64,000 nt of DNA from Triatoma infestans (GCA_011037195.1 JAAEAF010006974.1:1-64000); one strand, 5' to 3'. Numbered from the stretch's first letter, positions 1-12,099 are shown. The notes: generated from the letters alone by a model not told the origin. Numbers and translations are program-made.

Positions 1-700
1 CATAGAACAAAAACTCAGAGTTTCCTTATCTAGACTTCGTCCTAGAATAAAGAAATTGTGCGAACAGAATTATACATGAGTTTCACATTAGTATTAAAAC
101 TTTTTGATGATATATTATTTAATAAATATAAATTGTATTATGTTTGATGAAATATATTTTTTATAATGAATATAGAATATGTAAAAAATTTTTTTTTGCC
201 CAAAATTTAAATTTATTTGATGGTCGCAAAAATCTGATTAACATTGGAGTGTGTGATTGGTGAACATTTGATATAGATGATACGTATACTCGTAATACAT
301 TAAAGTGACACTTTACGAGCATAACCGCTGTTCCAAACAAAAATTGATAATTATGATGTTTTAGATTGCCGCTGCTATTTTCATGAAAAACAGTTGAGTT
401 TCCCGGTTGAGACCGCGTCCGTAGTTTGATAAAAAAAAACAGCGTTTCGCGCATGTTGCAGTAATCCTCTTCAGAATCGTAAAACTTGAAAACCAATAAA
501 ACAATGACCCTTAGTAGAGAAAAAAAAGACTGAAAAACTGTTCCAGTATAGATCAACAACTTTAATGAGGTACCTGAGAACGGCATTAAATGACGTCACA
601 GCTACTAGAAAGCTTTGGCAATGGGCGGAACTTAAAATTGCAATTTCGATAAACCAGTTTTCTTCACAATTTTCATAATTTTAGCAACACCTTTAATTCT
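1..700. other. AT-rich noncoding sequence
   Basis: No convincing coding exon, RNA gene or mobile-element protein remnant is visible. The open frame on the minus strand between 161 and 586 has low-complexity composition and no recognisable motif, so I treat it as chance. Confidence 0.5.
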
Positions 701-714
701 AATTATTTAAAGGG

Positions 715-850
715 AATTTTTTTTTTTTGGACCCTAAGGAACACAGAACGAACGAGCATACGTATATTTCCGGTGAAAATATGATATCGAAAATTTGACA
801 CGATCGCAATACTTACTTTTACAGCTGTATAATTAATTATCATCCAATTA
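715..850 (+). repeat. Right-end fragment of the 1-kb dispersed TIR repeat
   Basis: The stretch with TTTCCGGTGAAAA followed by AAATTTGACACGATCGCAAT matches the right end of the repeat whose best copy is at 5817-6782. The same block recurs near 6710, 7810, 13262, 26490 and 32195 on the plus strand and near 45470 in reverse. Only the right end is present here, so this copy is truncated or its left part has decayed. Confidence 0.6.
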
Positions 851-859
851 TAGAAGTGA

Positions 860-1980
860 GACAGAAACGATAAAAAACACCTGAAACGTTTACTAAAATA
901 AATATGTTATTCTGAGAGGAATGAAATTTATGTTGTTTTTTTTATTTCCGAATGTCTAAATTAAATATCAACACTCTCTCGCTGTTTATCAGTAACAAGT
1001 AAAAATACATGATATTTTTGTTTAATTTTTTATTTTTACGCCACTTGGGTTTAAATTAAAAGCAGGTAGAAAAAAGAATAAGAAATTTGCTTTTTGTTCT
1101 GTGTGTGAAATCTGGGTGTGTGTGTGTGTGTTTGTGTGTGTGGCTTAGTGAGTGAGGGAGAGAGAGAGAGAATGAGAGAGACAGACAGAGTGAGTGAGAC
1201 TCCAAAATCAAATTTCCGGAAAATCGTTTTAAAGAACAATATTAGAGTACCACACTTTACAGTGAAAGGCACTTCACAGAAAAGCTTAACTTAGTAGCTT
1301 TCCCAGAAGACAAAACACAATTTTCTTAAAAAAAAAAACAATTTTCTTATAAAAAAACAACAAAAAAGTGGTTGAAAAAATTGATACGATTAAATTTATG
1401 TAGTTGGTACGTGGAATTTAAAGTAGATCGTTTCCGTTGGTAAATCAGAGAAATTAATTTTAGTTTTTCCAGGTGGCCTATATCAGGCTACAGTCCACTC
1501 TTTCTTTCTACTTGCACATAATATATAAGACAATTAAATGTATTATAAAAATATCCCATATTATAACTAAATTTGGATAATAGGTTGAAAATTGAAACGT
1601 ACTTTTTCTTGAAAATTTATTGTAGGTATTCAATTTTCTTTGATTTCCTTATTATACTGAATTTGTTGAAAATCCATGTTTTTTAAACGCTTTTTCTCCA
1701 GGATTTATATTGTACGGTAATCATCGTGTAAAAAGAGTACAATGTGTAAAATATGTTTACTGATATTAATTAGGTTTATTGAATCATAAAACTGGAACTT
1801 CCTATGTCAACTTTTAATACTTATATAACTTGAGGCTTAGTTTAAAAGTAGGCTTGCTCAGAAATCTTAGCACAGCAGTGAAAATTTGAGGCTAATAATA
1901 TTTAAACATATACATACATTTATAGGTATTGCTCAACGTTTGGATTTAGCAAAACCTTCAGGCAAATCCTAGCTCCTCAT
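860..1980. other. AT-rich noncoding with a TG/GA microsatellite
   Basis: A (TG)n run at about 1116-1142 is followed by a (GA)n run and GAGTGA-like repeats at about 1148-1200. The overlapping minus-strand open frame (1051-1272) is simply a translation of this microsatellite. Nothing else is recognisable. Confidence 0.55.
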
Positions 1981-3045
1981 GCCTCTGCAGACCGGGGCTT
2001 AGAATAGGCCGGCTTCCGTCCAGGATGTCATAACAGGCGACTAAGGGGGCTATGATTTACGTGTTTTCACACAACGTGATTTTTCCCAGTAGGGTTTTTT
2101 TTTCCCAGTAAAGGGATTCCATGGACTGTGGGGACAATATAGCCTTCTTCCAAAAGAGAAAAAAATAATCCCGCCCTATATGGTGCATTGCACTCCGATG
2201 TCTTTTGATCTTCGATTGTGGATTGGAAGTGTTAAATAAAATTAGTTACCTTCTTTGTTTTTTTTTTACTCCTTGACTATTTCATTCCAAGTACAGGTGA
2301 GGAGGCCGAAGATGGCTGTGGAACCTACAATGCAAATAGTAGAATCTAAAAGTGCTGGTACCAATAGCTGAAGCCCATTGAAGAATAGCTCATAAAATTA
2401 AGCATCCTTTTATACTCTGTTATACACCCAACATACTCTTGGAAAGCTCGTCAAGCTCACGTGTACTGAACCATTTTTTGAATGCGGAGAAAAACGTAAG
2501 CTAAAGAGGAAATCTGATGGAACGAGGCATAACCACAAAATACATCTCAGCAGATCTTCTAGATGGGATTTTTTTAACGATTTTTTTATGTTTGGCGCAG
2601 GATTTCTTGGGCAGAACCTGGAATCGAGGTACGTCTCTGGACATCAAGCGTATCCAGTCTTCAAGTGGTGCAGACCGGGCATTTCGTCTGTTTCTCTCTT
2701 AATCCCAAACTAGTTTCCTCTAGTGAACTCACAACTACGTATCGGGGATTCATTTCATTGAATTTCTTGGGAAAGATATCTACACGGGGAAATAATAATC
2801 ATTTCTTCTCAAAGTGGAAATCCATCAATTTCCCATCCCATATTCTTCCCTGAGGTTTTTGGTCTTTTGGTCTGAAAGTTAACCATTACCCCATTCCCTT
2901 TTATCTTCTTCCTATCCTTATTGTTCCATCTGAAGGCGAGATGACCAAATGCTGTAGCTCTATATTCATTAATGGGATAGGTTTGATGAAAGGGCTTATT
3001 TCGGGAAGCTTAATGGGTCCCGGAGGCCCATGCTAGAATAGAATA
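1960..3045 (+). repeat. Unclassified degenerate repeat, possibly LINE-derived
   Basis: This stretch is less AT-rich than its surroundings, and its wording (around 1990-2080, 2290-2350 and 2640-2780) resembles decayed retroelement sequence. I cannot find a diagnostic motif. The two short plus-strand open frames at 2517-2702 and 2665-2853 overlap each other in different frames and match no family I recognise. Confidence 0.25.
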
Positions 3046-3177
3046 GCTAGAATGAAAACCTAGCATTTTTCTTTCTGCCATCTGCATATTTCTACTATTT
3101 TCCAAATTACCACGTATACATGCAAAGTATAATAAATCTGGAGGCTGAAGATTTTTTTTAATATCTTTTTTTTTAAT

Positions 3178-3202
3178 ACCACAGTATATATATATATATA
3201 TA
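3178..3202. repeat. (TA)n microsatellite
   Basis: A short TA dinucleotide run lies within a very AT-rich stretch (3060-3360). The minus-strand frame that crosses it is Lys/Leu/Phe-rich low complexity and not a gene. Confidence 0.7.
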
Positions 3203-3754
3203 ATATATAAATAAAAAATTTATAAAACCTTAATAGGCTCATAAAATTACTAAACAACAATAATAAATTCCTCTGAAGTTTTGTTTTTTTCTTTATTAAA
3301 AAAAACACAAGTAAATTTGGCCATTTTTTCTTAATTTCATGATTTTGTTTTTTTAAACTAGGCATCGAGGGGAGGGATGCACCCTGCTGAGGAGAAGGAT
3401 TATCCCCGTATTTTAAACTCGAGTAACTCTCTTTTGACTGTTACAAACTAACTGTATACCAATCCTATCTGTTGCTGGCCTTAAGCTACTTGTAAAAGTT
3501 TAATTGGAATGTTATAAGAAGAAAAGAAGACAAATATGGAAGTTTTTTCATTTGATCTGGATTAATTACTTTAAATCTTCTACTCCGATATTTACCTCCA
3601 CCCTTCTGAGTGTAGTCCTTCGCTGCCTTTGAGATTAGACAAGCACTACAACTTTGAAAATTGTGTGTCTTGTTAAATAAATTGATGATAAATTTTTGAA
3701 TATGAAAAAGATCGGTTGTAAAACAAACACAACTTTCTCTTACCGCTTTGGGGG

Positions 3755-3940
3755 GGGGGATTGGCATCCGAAGCCTTCTCAATGTACAGTGTTCTCTCTT
3801 TTGACAACACTATCCATCATTGGACAGTGAGCTGCAGAAGCTCATGGAAATCTAAGGGTAGCACTGATATACTTGTACCCCGAATCTTCGAGTGGGAGTC
3901 CAGCCCGTTACCACTGAGCGAATTCCTTCCCCCTTGCCAC
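3755..3940 (-). mobile_element. tRNA-derived SINE (type A), diverged copy
   Basis: Read on the minus strand, the unit starts near 3940. It has a Pol III A-box-like stretch (TTCGCTCAGTGGTAACGGGC), then a degraded B box, then the body shared with the copies at 39831 and 45822, including the CCTTAGATTT-like block and the GAAGGCT(T/C)CGG end. The head is tRNA-like and the body is not, which is the structure of a tRNA-derived SINE. Divergence between copies suggests an old insertion. Confidence 0.7.
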
Positions 3941-4185
3941 AATTATTACAATAATTGTAATTGACAAATTTTATTCTAAACGTATGATTGGCCTTAATAT
4001 CTCTGATAATATAGTAGGTTGTGGTTTAAATATTCGAATGGATCTATAACGTATGGTAGCGCTCTGTTGACCGAGCAAACTTGTAACAGTTTAAATTTAA
4101 TTCGCTGCCTAGTTAAAAAACAGATTCATGGAATTTGATTAGATTGTTGTAGGTGATAATGCACTGAGATCTGAAAGGTCTATTG

Positions 4186-4350
4186 TGCCCGCCGTAGCCT
4201 TCTCAGTTCATTGTCCATCATCAGTGCTGTAGCGGCAGTGTGCTGTAAAAGCTCCTAGGAAAAGAAAACCTAAGGACAGCACTGGTGGACCTGTGCGTTG
4301 CTAATCCAGCCCATCACCACTGAGCTAAACTCTTCCTTATCTAAATTTTC
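4186..4350 (-). mobile_element. tRNA-derived SINE (type A), diverged copy
   Basis: This is a second minus-strand copy about 400 bp from the previous one. The A-box-like sequence is TTTAGCTCAGTGGTGATGGGC, and the body again contains the AGTGCTGTCCTTAGGTTTTC segment and a terminal GAGAAGGCTACGG block. Part of the central body has diverged from the 39.8-kb reference copy. Confidence 0.7.
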
Positions 4351-5780
4351 CTTCTACGCCATGACTTTGGCTATTCAGCATTCCAAGTTGTGCGGCCCAG
4401 TATAAAAAAGGCTGCGCTGACAATTAATGTTTTTCGTTTAGTTAGATATCCTGGGGGAATGCGAGAACAATCTCGGATGCGAACAATTTCATCCCCTTTT
4501 AACAAAAATCTATTGGGATAATAAAATTGCCAATAAAAGTCTATTTCTGTTTGTTAGATAGAAAAGCTTATCATTGCAGATCATCCCAGAACTTTCCAAA
4601 AATCATTTTCATGGAGAAATAATTAAAATAGTAGAAGTAAGCGAGTATGTCTGTGTGCTCAGTATGCTAATTATAAAAGAATCATTAGATTTGACTTAAT
4701 GTCTTCACTCAGTAGAGCAGGATAGAGCTTTTTTTGGAAGAGGGTTCACATTACCATTTTGTGATTCCGGCCAAGGAGTCTTCATTAAACAATTTTGTGA
4801 CAGAGTTGTTAAACAATGGAGGAAAATTGAATTGCAGACGCACTGGAGAGACACCCTCCAGCCTAAAAGATATATTATAATAGTCGGATACTTGAAGTAT
4901 AGTACTCGTATCTTCTCTCCCTCAGTAGGTCCTGGTAATTGTATTGACTGGATATGATTGGGTAGATAGTCATTTACCAAAACAGATAGGCACCTTTGTG
5001 CCAAAATTGTGACGATGAAGTCAGGGAAACGCTGTACTACTAACTAGGTCAGTTTCCCCTTTTTCGCAAAACGTTATATTTAGAAGACATCAATATTAAT
5101 TGATGCATTTTTTAAATATTCCGGGAAATTTATGATGTTGAGGGGAAGAGAATAAAAAGATATAATTTAAAAAAGACAGTGATGTAGAAACAGAATTGTA
5201 GGGAAAGTATTTTTTTTCTCTTGGCGACTAGGGCAACACTGTAACCATATTGTGAAGAAGCCTGATATGTTATTGCTTTCCAAGGGGCTAGTATTATCTA
5301 GAGAGCGCTCTCTGCCGGTTAGCTTCACAATGATTATATTTCTTTGGTTTTATTTGAAAAATTCAACATCATAACCTAAAAAGATGGCCGACTAAGATTC
5401 TCCATATAGTCTTCTACGCTAGTATAGCGCTGCCATGTTTACTTCTTACTGTCCAATTTCTTACAACTAACTGTAGGTAATATTGGACCGAATATGTACG
5501 AATATAGGCGAAATTGTGGTTGGTAAATAACAAGTTGAAGAGTATGCAGTCATTTACTACTACACCACCTAATATTGTTCCACATCCTTCTAACAAACAA
5601 GAATTTACTGACTGAAAGTATTTGGACCTTATATTGCCTCCTTCAGTTGGATTCTGGTTTTTCTTTTTCTTTTCTAAAATTTAATTAAATAGTTTGGTTT
5701 ACATAGGAATTTTGGTTTTGTCAAGAATGTGAATATCGATTTGTAAAATTAAACTAATATTAGTGTTGTTCAAATAACAA
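4350..5780. other. Noncoding sequence, no recognisable feature
   Basis: I see no exon-like open frame with splice sites, RNA gene or element terminus. The minus-strand frames at 4705-5004 and 5414-5596 show no family motif. Confidence 0.45.
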
Positions 5781-5816
5781 TAGAAAAAAAAAAATCTGGT
5801 GAGAAACACTCACACA

Positions 5817-6782
5817 ACTTTCTCTTACTCCTGTTCTCAAAATTATAATTGCCAAACTTTATAGTTTGTGTAACAAATTTAATGAAATTTGTCGAAAACT
5901 GAAAAAAACTATTCAGTAAAAGCGCACTTCCGCTTTACTGATTTCCTTCAAACTCGGAATTTTGGCCATCTATTTATTTGTAATTAATTTTGTTTGCATG
6001 ATAGAGTTGTATAATCAAGTATGATACCACTTTAGAGGAAGCTGTAACCCCACCCCTCCCCTAAAAGTACCCTTAAATGAATTTTCCCAGAGAAATGTTT
6101 ATATAAAAGTTGTAGATCTTTGAATATTTAGTTTATATGAGTTGTTTCAAGAAAACCGTCGGGATCATTTTTGAGAAAGTCGCGAAAAAGTGAAAAAAAT
6201 CATTTAGTAAAGTGTTAAAACAAAAACACTTCCAGTTATCCGATTTTTCCCAAACTCGGAATTTCAAAAACATATTTAATTCTAATTAACTTTATTTAAA
6301 TGACCGAATTGTGTAATAAACTAAAACAGCACTTTAGAGGTTAACCTAACCCCACCTCTCCCCCAAAAGTGCCCTTAAATGAATTTTCCCAGAGAAATGT
6401 TTCAAATAAAAGCTGTAGCTCCTTATGTATATAGTTGTTGTACCATGTTTAAAGAAAATCGTCGGCGCCATTTTTGAGAAAAACGCAAAAAAGTAAAAAA
6501 ACCAACTAGTAAAGTGGTACTTCCGGTTGAGCATTTGACAGATAACGCACAGTCAGATCGCATGGTGATTCCTAAACGGAATATCAAGTTTCAGCTTTCT
6601 ACGGTTTTTTGTTTTTGAGCTATGCTGTTCACATACACACACACACACACAAACACCATCTGCTAAAAATCACTTTTTTTTTTGTACTCAGGGGACCTCA
6701 GAACGGATATTTCCGGTGAAAACTCGATATCAAAAATTTGACACGACTACAATACTTCCTCTTACTAGGAGTAAGAGAAAGT
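5817..6782 (+). repeat. 1-kb dispersed TIR repeat, best copy
   Basis: The unit is bounded by perfect 16-bp inverted repeats: ACTTTCTCTTACTCCT at 5817-5832 and AGGAGTAAGAGAAAGT at 6767-6782. Inside are two tandem units of about 290 bp (near 5895-6190 and 6185-6480). Each contains AAACTGAAAAAA, CAGTAAAG, a CACTTCC block, CAAACTCGGAATTT, a CCCCACC-rich block and TTTTCCCAGAGAAATGTTT. No protein is encoded. I see no clear target duplication, so class (MITE, solo element or satellite derivative) is open. Related or partial copies occur at about 720, 6790-7870, 8960-9560, 11020-11575, 12100-13345, 26480, 31570-32265 and 45430. Confidence 0.7.
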
Positions 6783-6784
6783 AA

Positions 6785-7880
6785 AAAAAAATCTGGTGTA
6801 AAATGCCACACAACTTTTCTTTTAATACTGTTTAAACATAAGAAGGTAGTTATAGAATATGATTATTTTATGTCGTCTACAATGCAGCGCCAATGGACAT
6901 TAATCTAAGGTTACATTTCCCCGATAAAATCAATTTTTATTGGCAAAAAATTCAAACAGAAAAGATGTCGCCTATATTTGTGCAGTTAGGATTCCTCGTG
7001 TATAAAGTTGCACTTTCCTCAGTTTAACTGATTTTCTTGAAATTTGGAATTCTAGAAAGGCTTTTGTTAGTGATAGAATCAGAAATTTTACTGGTGGGAA
7101 GCTTAAAGTTGCTGCTTCTCCAGAACTTTTCAAAAATCAATTTACCCGTAAATAATATTTCAAATAAAGGTGATATGAATTTATCCATGCTTATTATTAA
7201 GTCATTACTGTAAAAAAAAAAAACAAAAAAAAAACAGATCAATAAATTAGCATTCAGGTTGATGGATTCTAAGCAAGGCCCAGGTATAGTATTGTAACGT
7301 TTTTCCCTCTAAACTAGCTACTGCAACTAGTTTTAAGTGGGTTCGTATAGATATAATACTCTAAGCTTCAATAAAGAAAACACCAATTTATTGTTATACA
7401 CAATAAATTACAAAAAAACAACACTTAATAATAATTACTTCACAGTTTAAACCACAAAAGTCACTTTTTATAGACTTTCCACAAACGTACACTTCGTTTG
7501 TAACCGGAAAACTCTCTCAACTCTCTGCGGTCCACTATTTATACCGTCGGAGAATCTTCTAGAATCTTCTCAATCCTTCCAGAGAGTACTACAACGCGTC
7601 GCCAGCGCTTCCTAGCGTCCACTAAGAGAACTTGAGGTTCCTACTTCCTCTCCTAGGTGGCACCACTGGCTGCGTTACAGTATGTTGTGGTGGTGGTACC
7701 TAAACGGAAAATGGCCAAATTTGAGTTCTTGTAGTTTTTCATGCTGGTGTTATTTTGTTCCCACATTCGCTAAACATATTTCTTTTTTCAATTCTGGCTT
7801 CTCAAATCGTGTATTTCCGGTAAAAACTCAGTTTCAATAAATTGTCGCTGCACTTAGAGCAGTAAGAAAAAGTAAAATAC
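6785..7880 (+). repeat. Second adjacent copy of the 1-kb dispersed repeat, interrupted
   Basis: It begins with the same CTGGTGTAAAA...CACACAACTTTTCTTTTA left end immediately after the previous copy and ends with GTATTTCCGGTAAAAACTC and AGTAAGAAAAAGT near 7870. A solo LTR (7293-7679) is inserted within it. The tandem arrangement of two copies head to tail suggests local duplication or preferential insertion. Confidence 0.6.
7289..7683 (-). mobile_element. Solo LTR with perfect 4-bp target duplication
   Basis: The LTR spans 7293-7679 (387 bp) and has TG...CA ends as inverted TGTAACG/CGTTACA. It is flanked by GTAT at 7289-7292 and GTAT at 7680-7683. On the minus strand there is a TATA-like GGTATAAATA and a downstream AATAAA (the TTTATTG near 7388-7395 on plus), which suggests minus-strand transcription. 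No internal region is present, so this is a solo LTR left by recombination. The family differs from the 18-23 kb element; Ty3/gypsy is likely from the 4-bp duplication, but that is inference. Confidence 0.8.
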
Positions 7881-8379
7881 GAATCTAAATTAACCTTATA
7901 TGCTTTATTTGACTTTAAGTCAAAATTTAGCTAAACATGAATTTGAATGTCTCAAGCACTCTAGTTTTCTTCATTTTTCATATTGTCGGTTACCACATAG
8001 CGATTAATGCTTGCAGGACTTAGGATCAGCTTATCGCAGTTCTCATCGCTTACGATTCTGGTACTCGTTAGACAGGAATTTCTATTTCCCAGTTTTTACT
8101 AATAATTTTAGGGTCTAAATACTGTCGAAAAACTCGAACCAAGACCTCTAAGATTAACGGCAAAGCATTAGCCTATATTTCCAATTAGAATGAAGATATC
8201 TAGACGTAAATAACGAATGGCTGTGCGATTTGCGAAAATTCTCTGCGATGTTGCTGTTTCCGGTTTGCTGCTAGTGACAGTTTACTAGATAGTAGATTTG
8301 CTGAAGATGTGTGCATAGAGGCAACGAGGTGGCACTTTGATGCGGCTGCTAATGTAAGTATTCTGTCCAGTTTCTGTGT

Positions 8380-8951
8380 GGTGTGTAATGTTTTAGTGTG
8401 ATGATGTGTGTGTATTTGTAATAGCTGGTTGTGTAGCACGAGCGGTTTCGTATTAGGGCTTGTAAGTATGTATGTTTAAAAGAGAATGAAATATTAGTAA
8501 TAATTAAGAAATCACACTGTTTTATAAATACATATATTATTCTTTAAGCCAGTTTAAGTACATTACAGTATCACAATTATAAATCAGAAGTATATCTAGA
8601 ATAAAGGCAAATATCTATCACTGGCACTGAGCGATTCCTGAAGTGTTCTGTTCTGGCTTTGGAAGCAGAATACTACTGTGTTGTTTGAAAGCAGAAGTGA
8701 GACTATTCTAAGGAATGCTCTCTAACAAAGCAGTTGGCCAAATCGCATTGTATTAAATTTTGTGGCTTTGTTTCCCTACTAGCAATGACCCCAATTTACA
8801 GTACCTGACTCTAAAACACACTCTTTTTGAAGGTAAATTCACAGCACTAAGATAATTATAAAATATTAACGAAAATACAATTTTGGATACTATAAAATAT
8901 TCTAAACTTGCTAAACTATTATTTTTCGATTTCGTCCTTCCACTACAGGTG
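8380..8951 (-). mobile_element. Solo LTR related to the 18-23 kb gypsy LTR
   Basis: The LTR spans 8384-8947 (564 bp), starting TGTAATGTT and ending CACTACA. It has perfect 4-bp duplications GGTG at 8380-8383 and GGTG at 8948-8951. The block GAGCGGTTTCGTATTAGGGC, TTGTAAGTATGTATGTTTAA and ATCACACTGTTTTATAAATA matches the LTRs at 18051 and 23013, while the rest matches the 60.3-kb solo LTR more closely. The orientation is assigned from the full element, whose gag is on the minus strand. Confidence 0.82.
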
Positions 8952-8959
8952 AATTTGAT

Positions 8960-9560
8960 GATGATTATATTAACATGCTTAAAAAACTCGTTGGAGCCGT
9001 TTTAGAAAACAAAGCGAAAATCTGATAAAAAAAGAGATTGAATAAAGTCGCATTTGCGACTGGATTAGCTCAGTGGTATCATACTGGATTTGGAAGACAG
9101 AGGTCCGGATTCGAGCTCGGAGGCTGGCAGTGCACTGAGAAAACACGGAACTTTGAGGCAGCCAGGTATAGAGTGGTTTTTGGATAGCTTAGAGCTTGGT
9201 ACCTCCCCACAATAATTTTAAAAAAAAGAAGCGTACTTCGGCGTTTTCAGATTTTAGTCGAACCTTCGTGTCACTTCCTACGAGAGCCTTAAAGGGAATG
9301 GAACACTGAAAAACTTTATTAAAATCGCATTTCCGGTTTAAACTTGGACTTTTTTAAACATATTTTAGTTCTTGTGTTCTATATTTATTAAAGTAACATG
9401 ATATTTTGAAATACACTTCAGAAGGAACTAAACATTCTGCGATTTTTCATGTTTGAGATGTTTTGTTTGGATATCAAATCATAAAACACACAAGCAATCA
9501 AAGAAAACACTTTCCGTCCTTAAGAGAAGCTCAAAGATATATTTCTGTTGAATTGTCATT
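8960..9560 (+). repeat. Diverged dispersed-repeat copy interrupted by a SINE
   Basis: Segments such as CGTTGGAGCCGTTTTAGAAAAC, GTAAAGTCGCA-like CAGT blocks and the terminal AAGATATATTTCTGTTG resemble the 5.8-kb repeat. The copy is split by the SINE at 9057-9225. Decay makes the boundaries approximate. Confidence 0.4.
9057..9225 (+). mobile_element. tRNA-derived SINE, second type (B)
   Basis: The head GGATTAGCTCAGTGGTATCA carries a good A box, and GGTCCGGATTCGAGCTC carries a B-box-like element at normal tRNA spacing. The body then diverges from a tRNA and ends in an A-rich tail near 9213-9228. The tail block TAGAGCTTGGTACCTCCCCAC recurs at about 13785-13812 without a head. It is not a functional tRNA because no 3' acceptor half is present. 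Confidence 0.65.
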
Positions 9561-10600
9561 TTTGGAAATTAACATGATTCCCATAGTTTTTTTTTAAGCT
9601 GCAGCAGAGAAAACCAAAAGTAGAACTATCAGACGAAATTTTTAAACTAATGCATTGAAGATTATGTACCATTAAATTATATAAAATCACTTTTGTCAAC
9701 CTCCCTTAAGCATCTTGTATATTATACTCTCTGTAAAGTGCAGGAATTCATATAGAATGGTAGGGAGTGAGTAAGCTAGAGTTTACAAACAATATATATA
9801 ATTAGGCGGTAATATAACTTGGTTTATCAAAATGCACTAAACTATGCCACTTAGTGAAGTTCAATCAAAAAGACAAACATGAGAGTCGTACTTCCTACTT
9901 AGCTCCTTATGCTTCCGTATTTCTTCTTCTTGGCAGCCACTTAATACTTCACTTCCTAGTAACTTGATATCAGATAAATTTTTAACCTCCATTAGTAAGT
10001 TGATGAACTTGATATAGCTTTCAGCAAACATTTGTTTTTCTCCGTTTTTATTTTTTGTTCTAGGCTAAGTTGCTGTTATTGATTTAACAGCATTTTGTTT
10101 TTCTTTCATAACGAACGTTCATAACGAAATAACGTCATAAAAGTAGTTGTAGCTGCATTAGCAGTTAACAGAGTGCTATATTGTTTATATTACTCTACAA
10201 TTTAAAATATCATCTAAATAAAGTAAAAGACACTCGATGCAAAATGTGAAAAATCAATGAAAAAACACCATTGTTACATTCACCCTTTGTCCCAAGAGCA
10301 AAGTATGCTCGTATATGTTTAAATGGAATGGCCATAAAACCAAAGTCATTGTGACAAAAAAGATCTTCTGTGGTTTCTATAGGTGTCAGTGTGTTTGTAC
10401 ATAGAATGCAGTCGTCTGTAAAGTGTAGAATTTATCCAGTGTGAGTGACTGATTTTGTGAGTGTGTATGAGTGTGTGTGTGTGAAGTAGTGATAGGCTAA
10501 AGTTTGCCTGTGGGTCAGGTAAATCCAAATAATTACGAACATCAGATATTTCTGCCGGGCCTGTACGTACCTATTTTTTGATCTTGTAGTGACGTATAAT
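9560..10600. other. Noncoding, no recognisable feature
   Basis: The sequence is AT-rich with a short GTGTGAGTGTGTATG-type microsatellite near 10440-10485. The minus-strand frame at 10346-10528 is a translation of that microsatellite. Confidence 0.5.
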
Positions 10601-10892
10601 GAAGTTGATGAGGAGAAAAATTGGGATTGATTAATTAGATGAAATATGAAGACACTGTTATAATATAGCTATAAGTTTACACTAACTGCACTGGACTTGT
10701 AATGATTTTATAGAATAAAATGGTGGGAATAGAGATATGACACGATGCGATGTATATGGTTGAATCTGATAGATAGATGTCTAGATCTCTCACTGGCTCA
10801 TATACAGGTTCTCCCCACTCTAGCCTGCTTAAGTCAGAGAGTATTAGAGAGAGTCTGTTTTCTCTAGGTCAGGCTTGTGTTCTCTCTCTTGC
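10600..10892 (+). repeat. Diverged copy of the 12.5-kb LTR-like unit
   Basis: From GAGGAGAAAAATTGGG to TAAGTCAGAGAGTATTAGAG it aligns through about 280 bp with 12557-12815, including GAAGACACTGTTATAAT, AGCTATAAGTTTACACTAAC and TGCACTGGACTT. The right end finishes CCGTTACA, again an element-like CA end. The left terminal inverted segment seen in the 12.5-kb copy is missing or replaced. A plus-strand open frame at 10777-11010 overlaps this and is not a gene. Confidence 0.6.
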
Positions 10893-11019
10893 CGTTACAG
10901 CAAAGTGGCTTGTCCACCTTGTTACCTACGTAGCCCCAACTCGTATATTACAACATACTTTGGCAGGTACACACCCAAAAAATAAAAAAAACATGTGCTA
11001 TCAAACTTGAGATTCCGTT

Positions 11020-11575
11020 TAGGCGCAATCACAGCATCAGACACGAAGATTTCTGGCAAAATGCATTCAACCTAAAGCACCACTTTACTGAATGATTTTT
11101 CAGTTTTTTTTTTGTGATTTTTTCCGAAAACGGCGATTTTTTTTGGGAGGGAGGTGTGGGCTTAGGTTTTTCTTCTAAAGTGCCATTTTAGTTTATTGGG
11201 CAAATATATCATCTAAATATTATTAATTAAAATTGAATATTTTGTTGAAATTTTAAGTTTGAAGAAAAATTGGATAGCCGGAAGTGTATTATTTACTGAA
11301 AAGTATTTTCCAGGTTTCTGTTATTTCCTCTAAGACAGATTCTAAAACGATTTTCATTAAACTAAGTATGTGAATTACACATACAAAGAGTTACAACTTC
11401 CATTTTTAAACATTTCTCTGGGTAAGGTCATTTATGGGGGGGGGGGCGGTCTATTGATATAAAACTGAAGACATATGACTCTGTAGAAAATTTTTCAATT
11501 ACAATTTTGTTAATTTCGTTGGTAAGAAAAAGTCGTATGAGTGTTTCACACTAGATTTTTTTTTTTAATGTAAAG
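11020..11575 (-). repeat. Inverted partial copy of the 1-kb dispersed repeat
   Basis: Read on the minus strand this matches the internal unit of the 5.8-kb repeat, including the CTGAAAAATCATTCAGTAAA-like block, the C-rich block (GGGAGGGAGGTGTGGG on plus) and the left end, seen here as GAGTGTTTCACACTAGATTT. A run of ten G residues lies near 11436. The right-end segment is not visible. Confidence 0.55.
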
Positions 11576-12099
11576 AAGATATTGTGCTGAATTTTAACGC
11601 GATGTTTTTAGAAACTGGTTTGTTTTCTAATCGCAAACAGTTTAACTCAAAGCGAAATGTTGCATGACGTCAAAAAAATTGATATGCTATTTGTCTAGAT
11701 AAAAGAATAATAGAAGGTTCTGTTTGAATCAACTGCCTTTTCAGCTTTTTTTTTTTTTTTTTTTTTGGGATGCTTTCTGGAATACATCTTATGGATAAGA
11801 TTTTATCTACAGAGTACCATCTTTAGTATGTGGCTAAGATTGGACACTTGCAATTTAGTATCTTCCAGAGGATATTGTATCAAATCGAATATAAAAATCA
11901 TCTCTTCGCCAACTTGGCCAGCAGGGTGTAATACCTTAGAAAAATCTGAAAAGACCTTAGCCTCATAAAAAGAAAGTACCGAGTATCTAAGTCACTTTAT
12001 GGGGGACATGTCCAATTTTTACAATCTTCCGCGCCTTCCAAAAAGTGTCTATAAAGAAAAGTATGTTTGTTAGAGACATTCGTTTTGTGAAATGAAATA

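Noticed and set aside
161..586. 141-codon open frame on the minus strand
   Set aside because: No recognisable domain, no splice or promoter context and composition like the AT-rich background; treated as chance.
9057..9130. Possible tRNA gene
   Set aside because: A and B boxes are present but there is no 3' acceptor half or cloverleaf; it is the head of a SINE.
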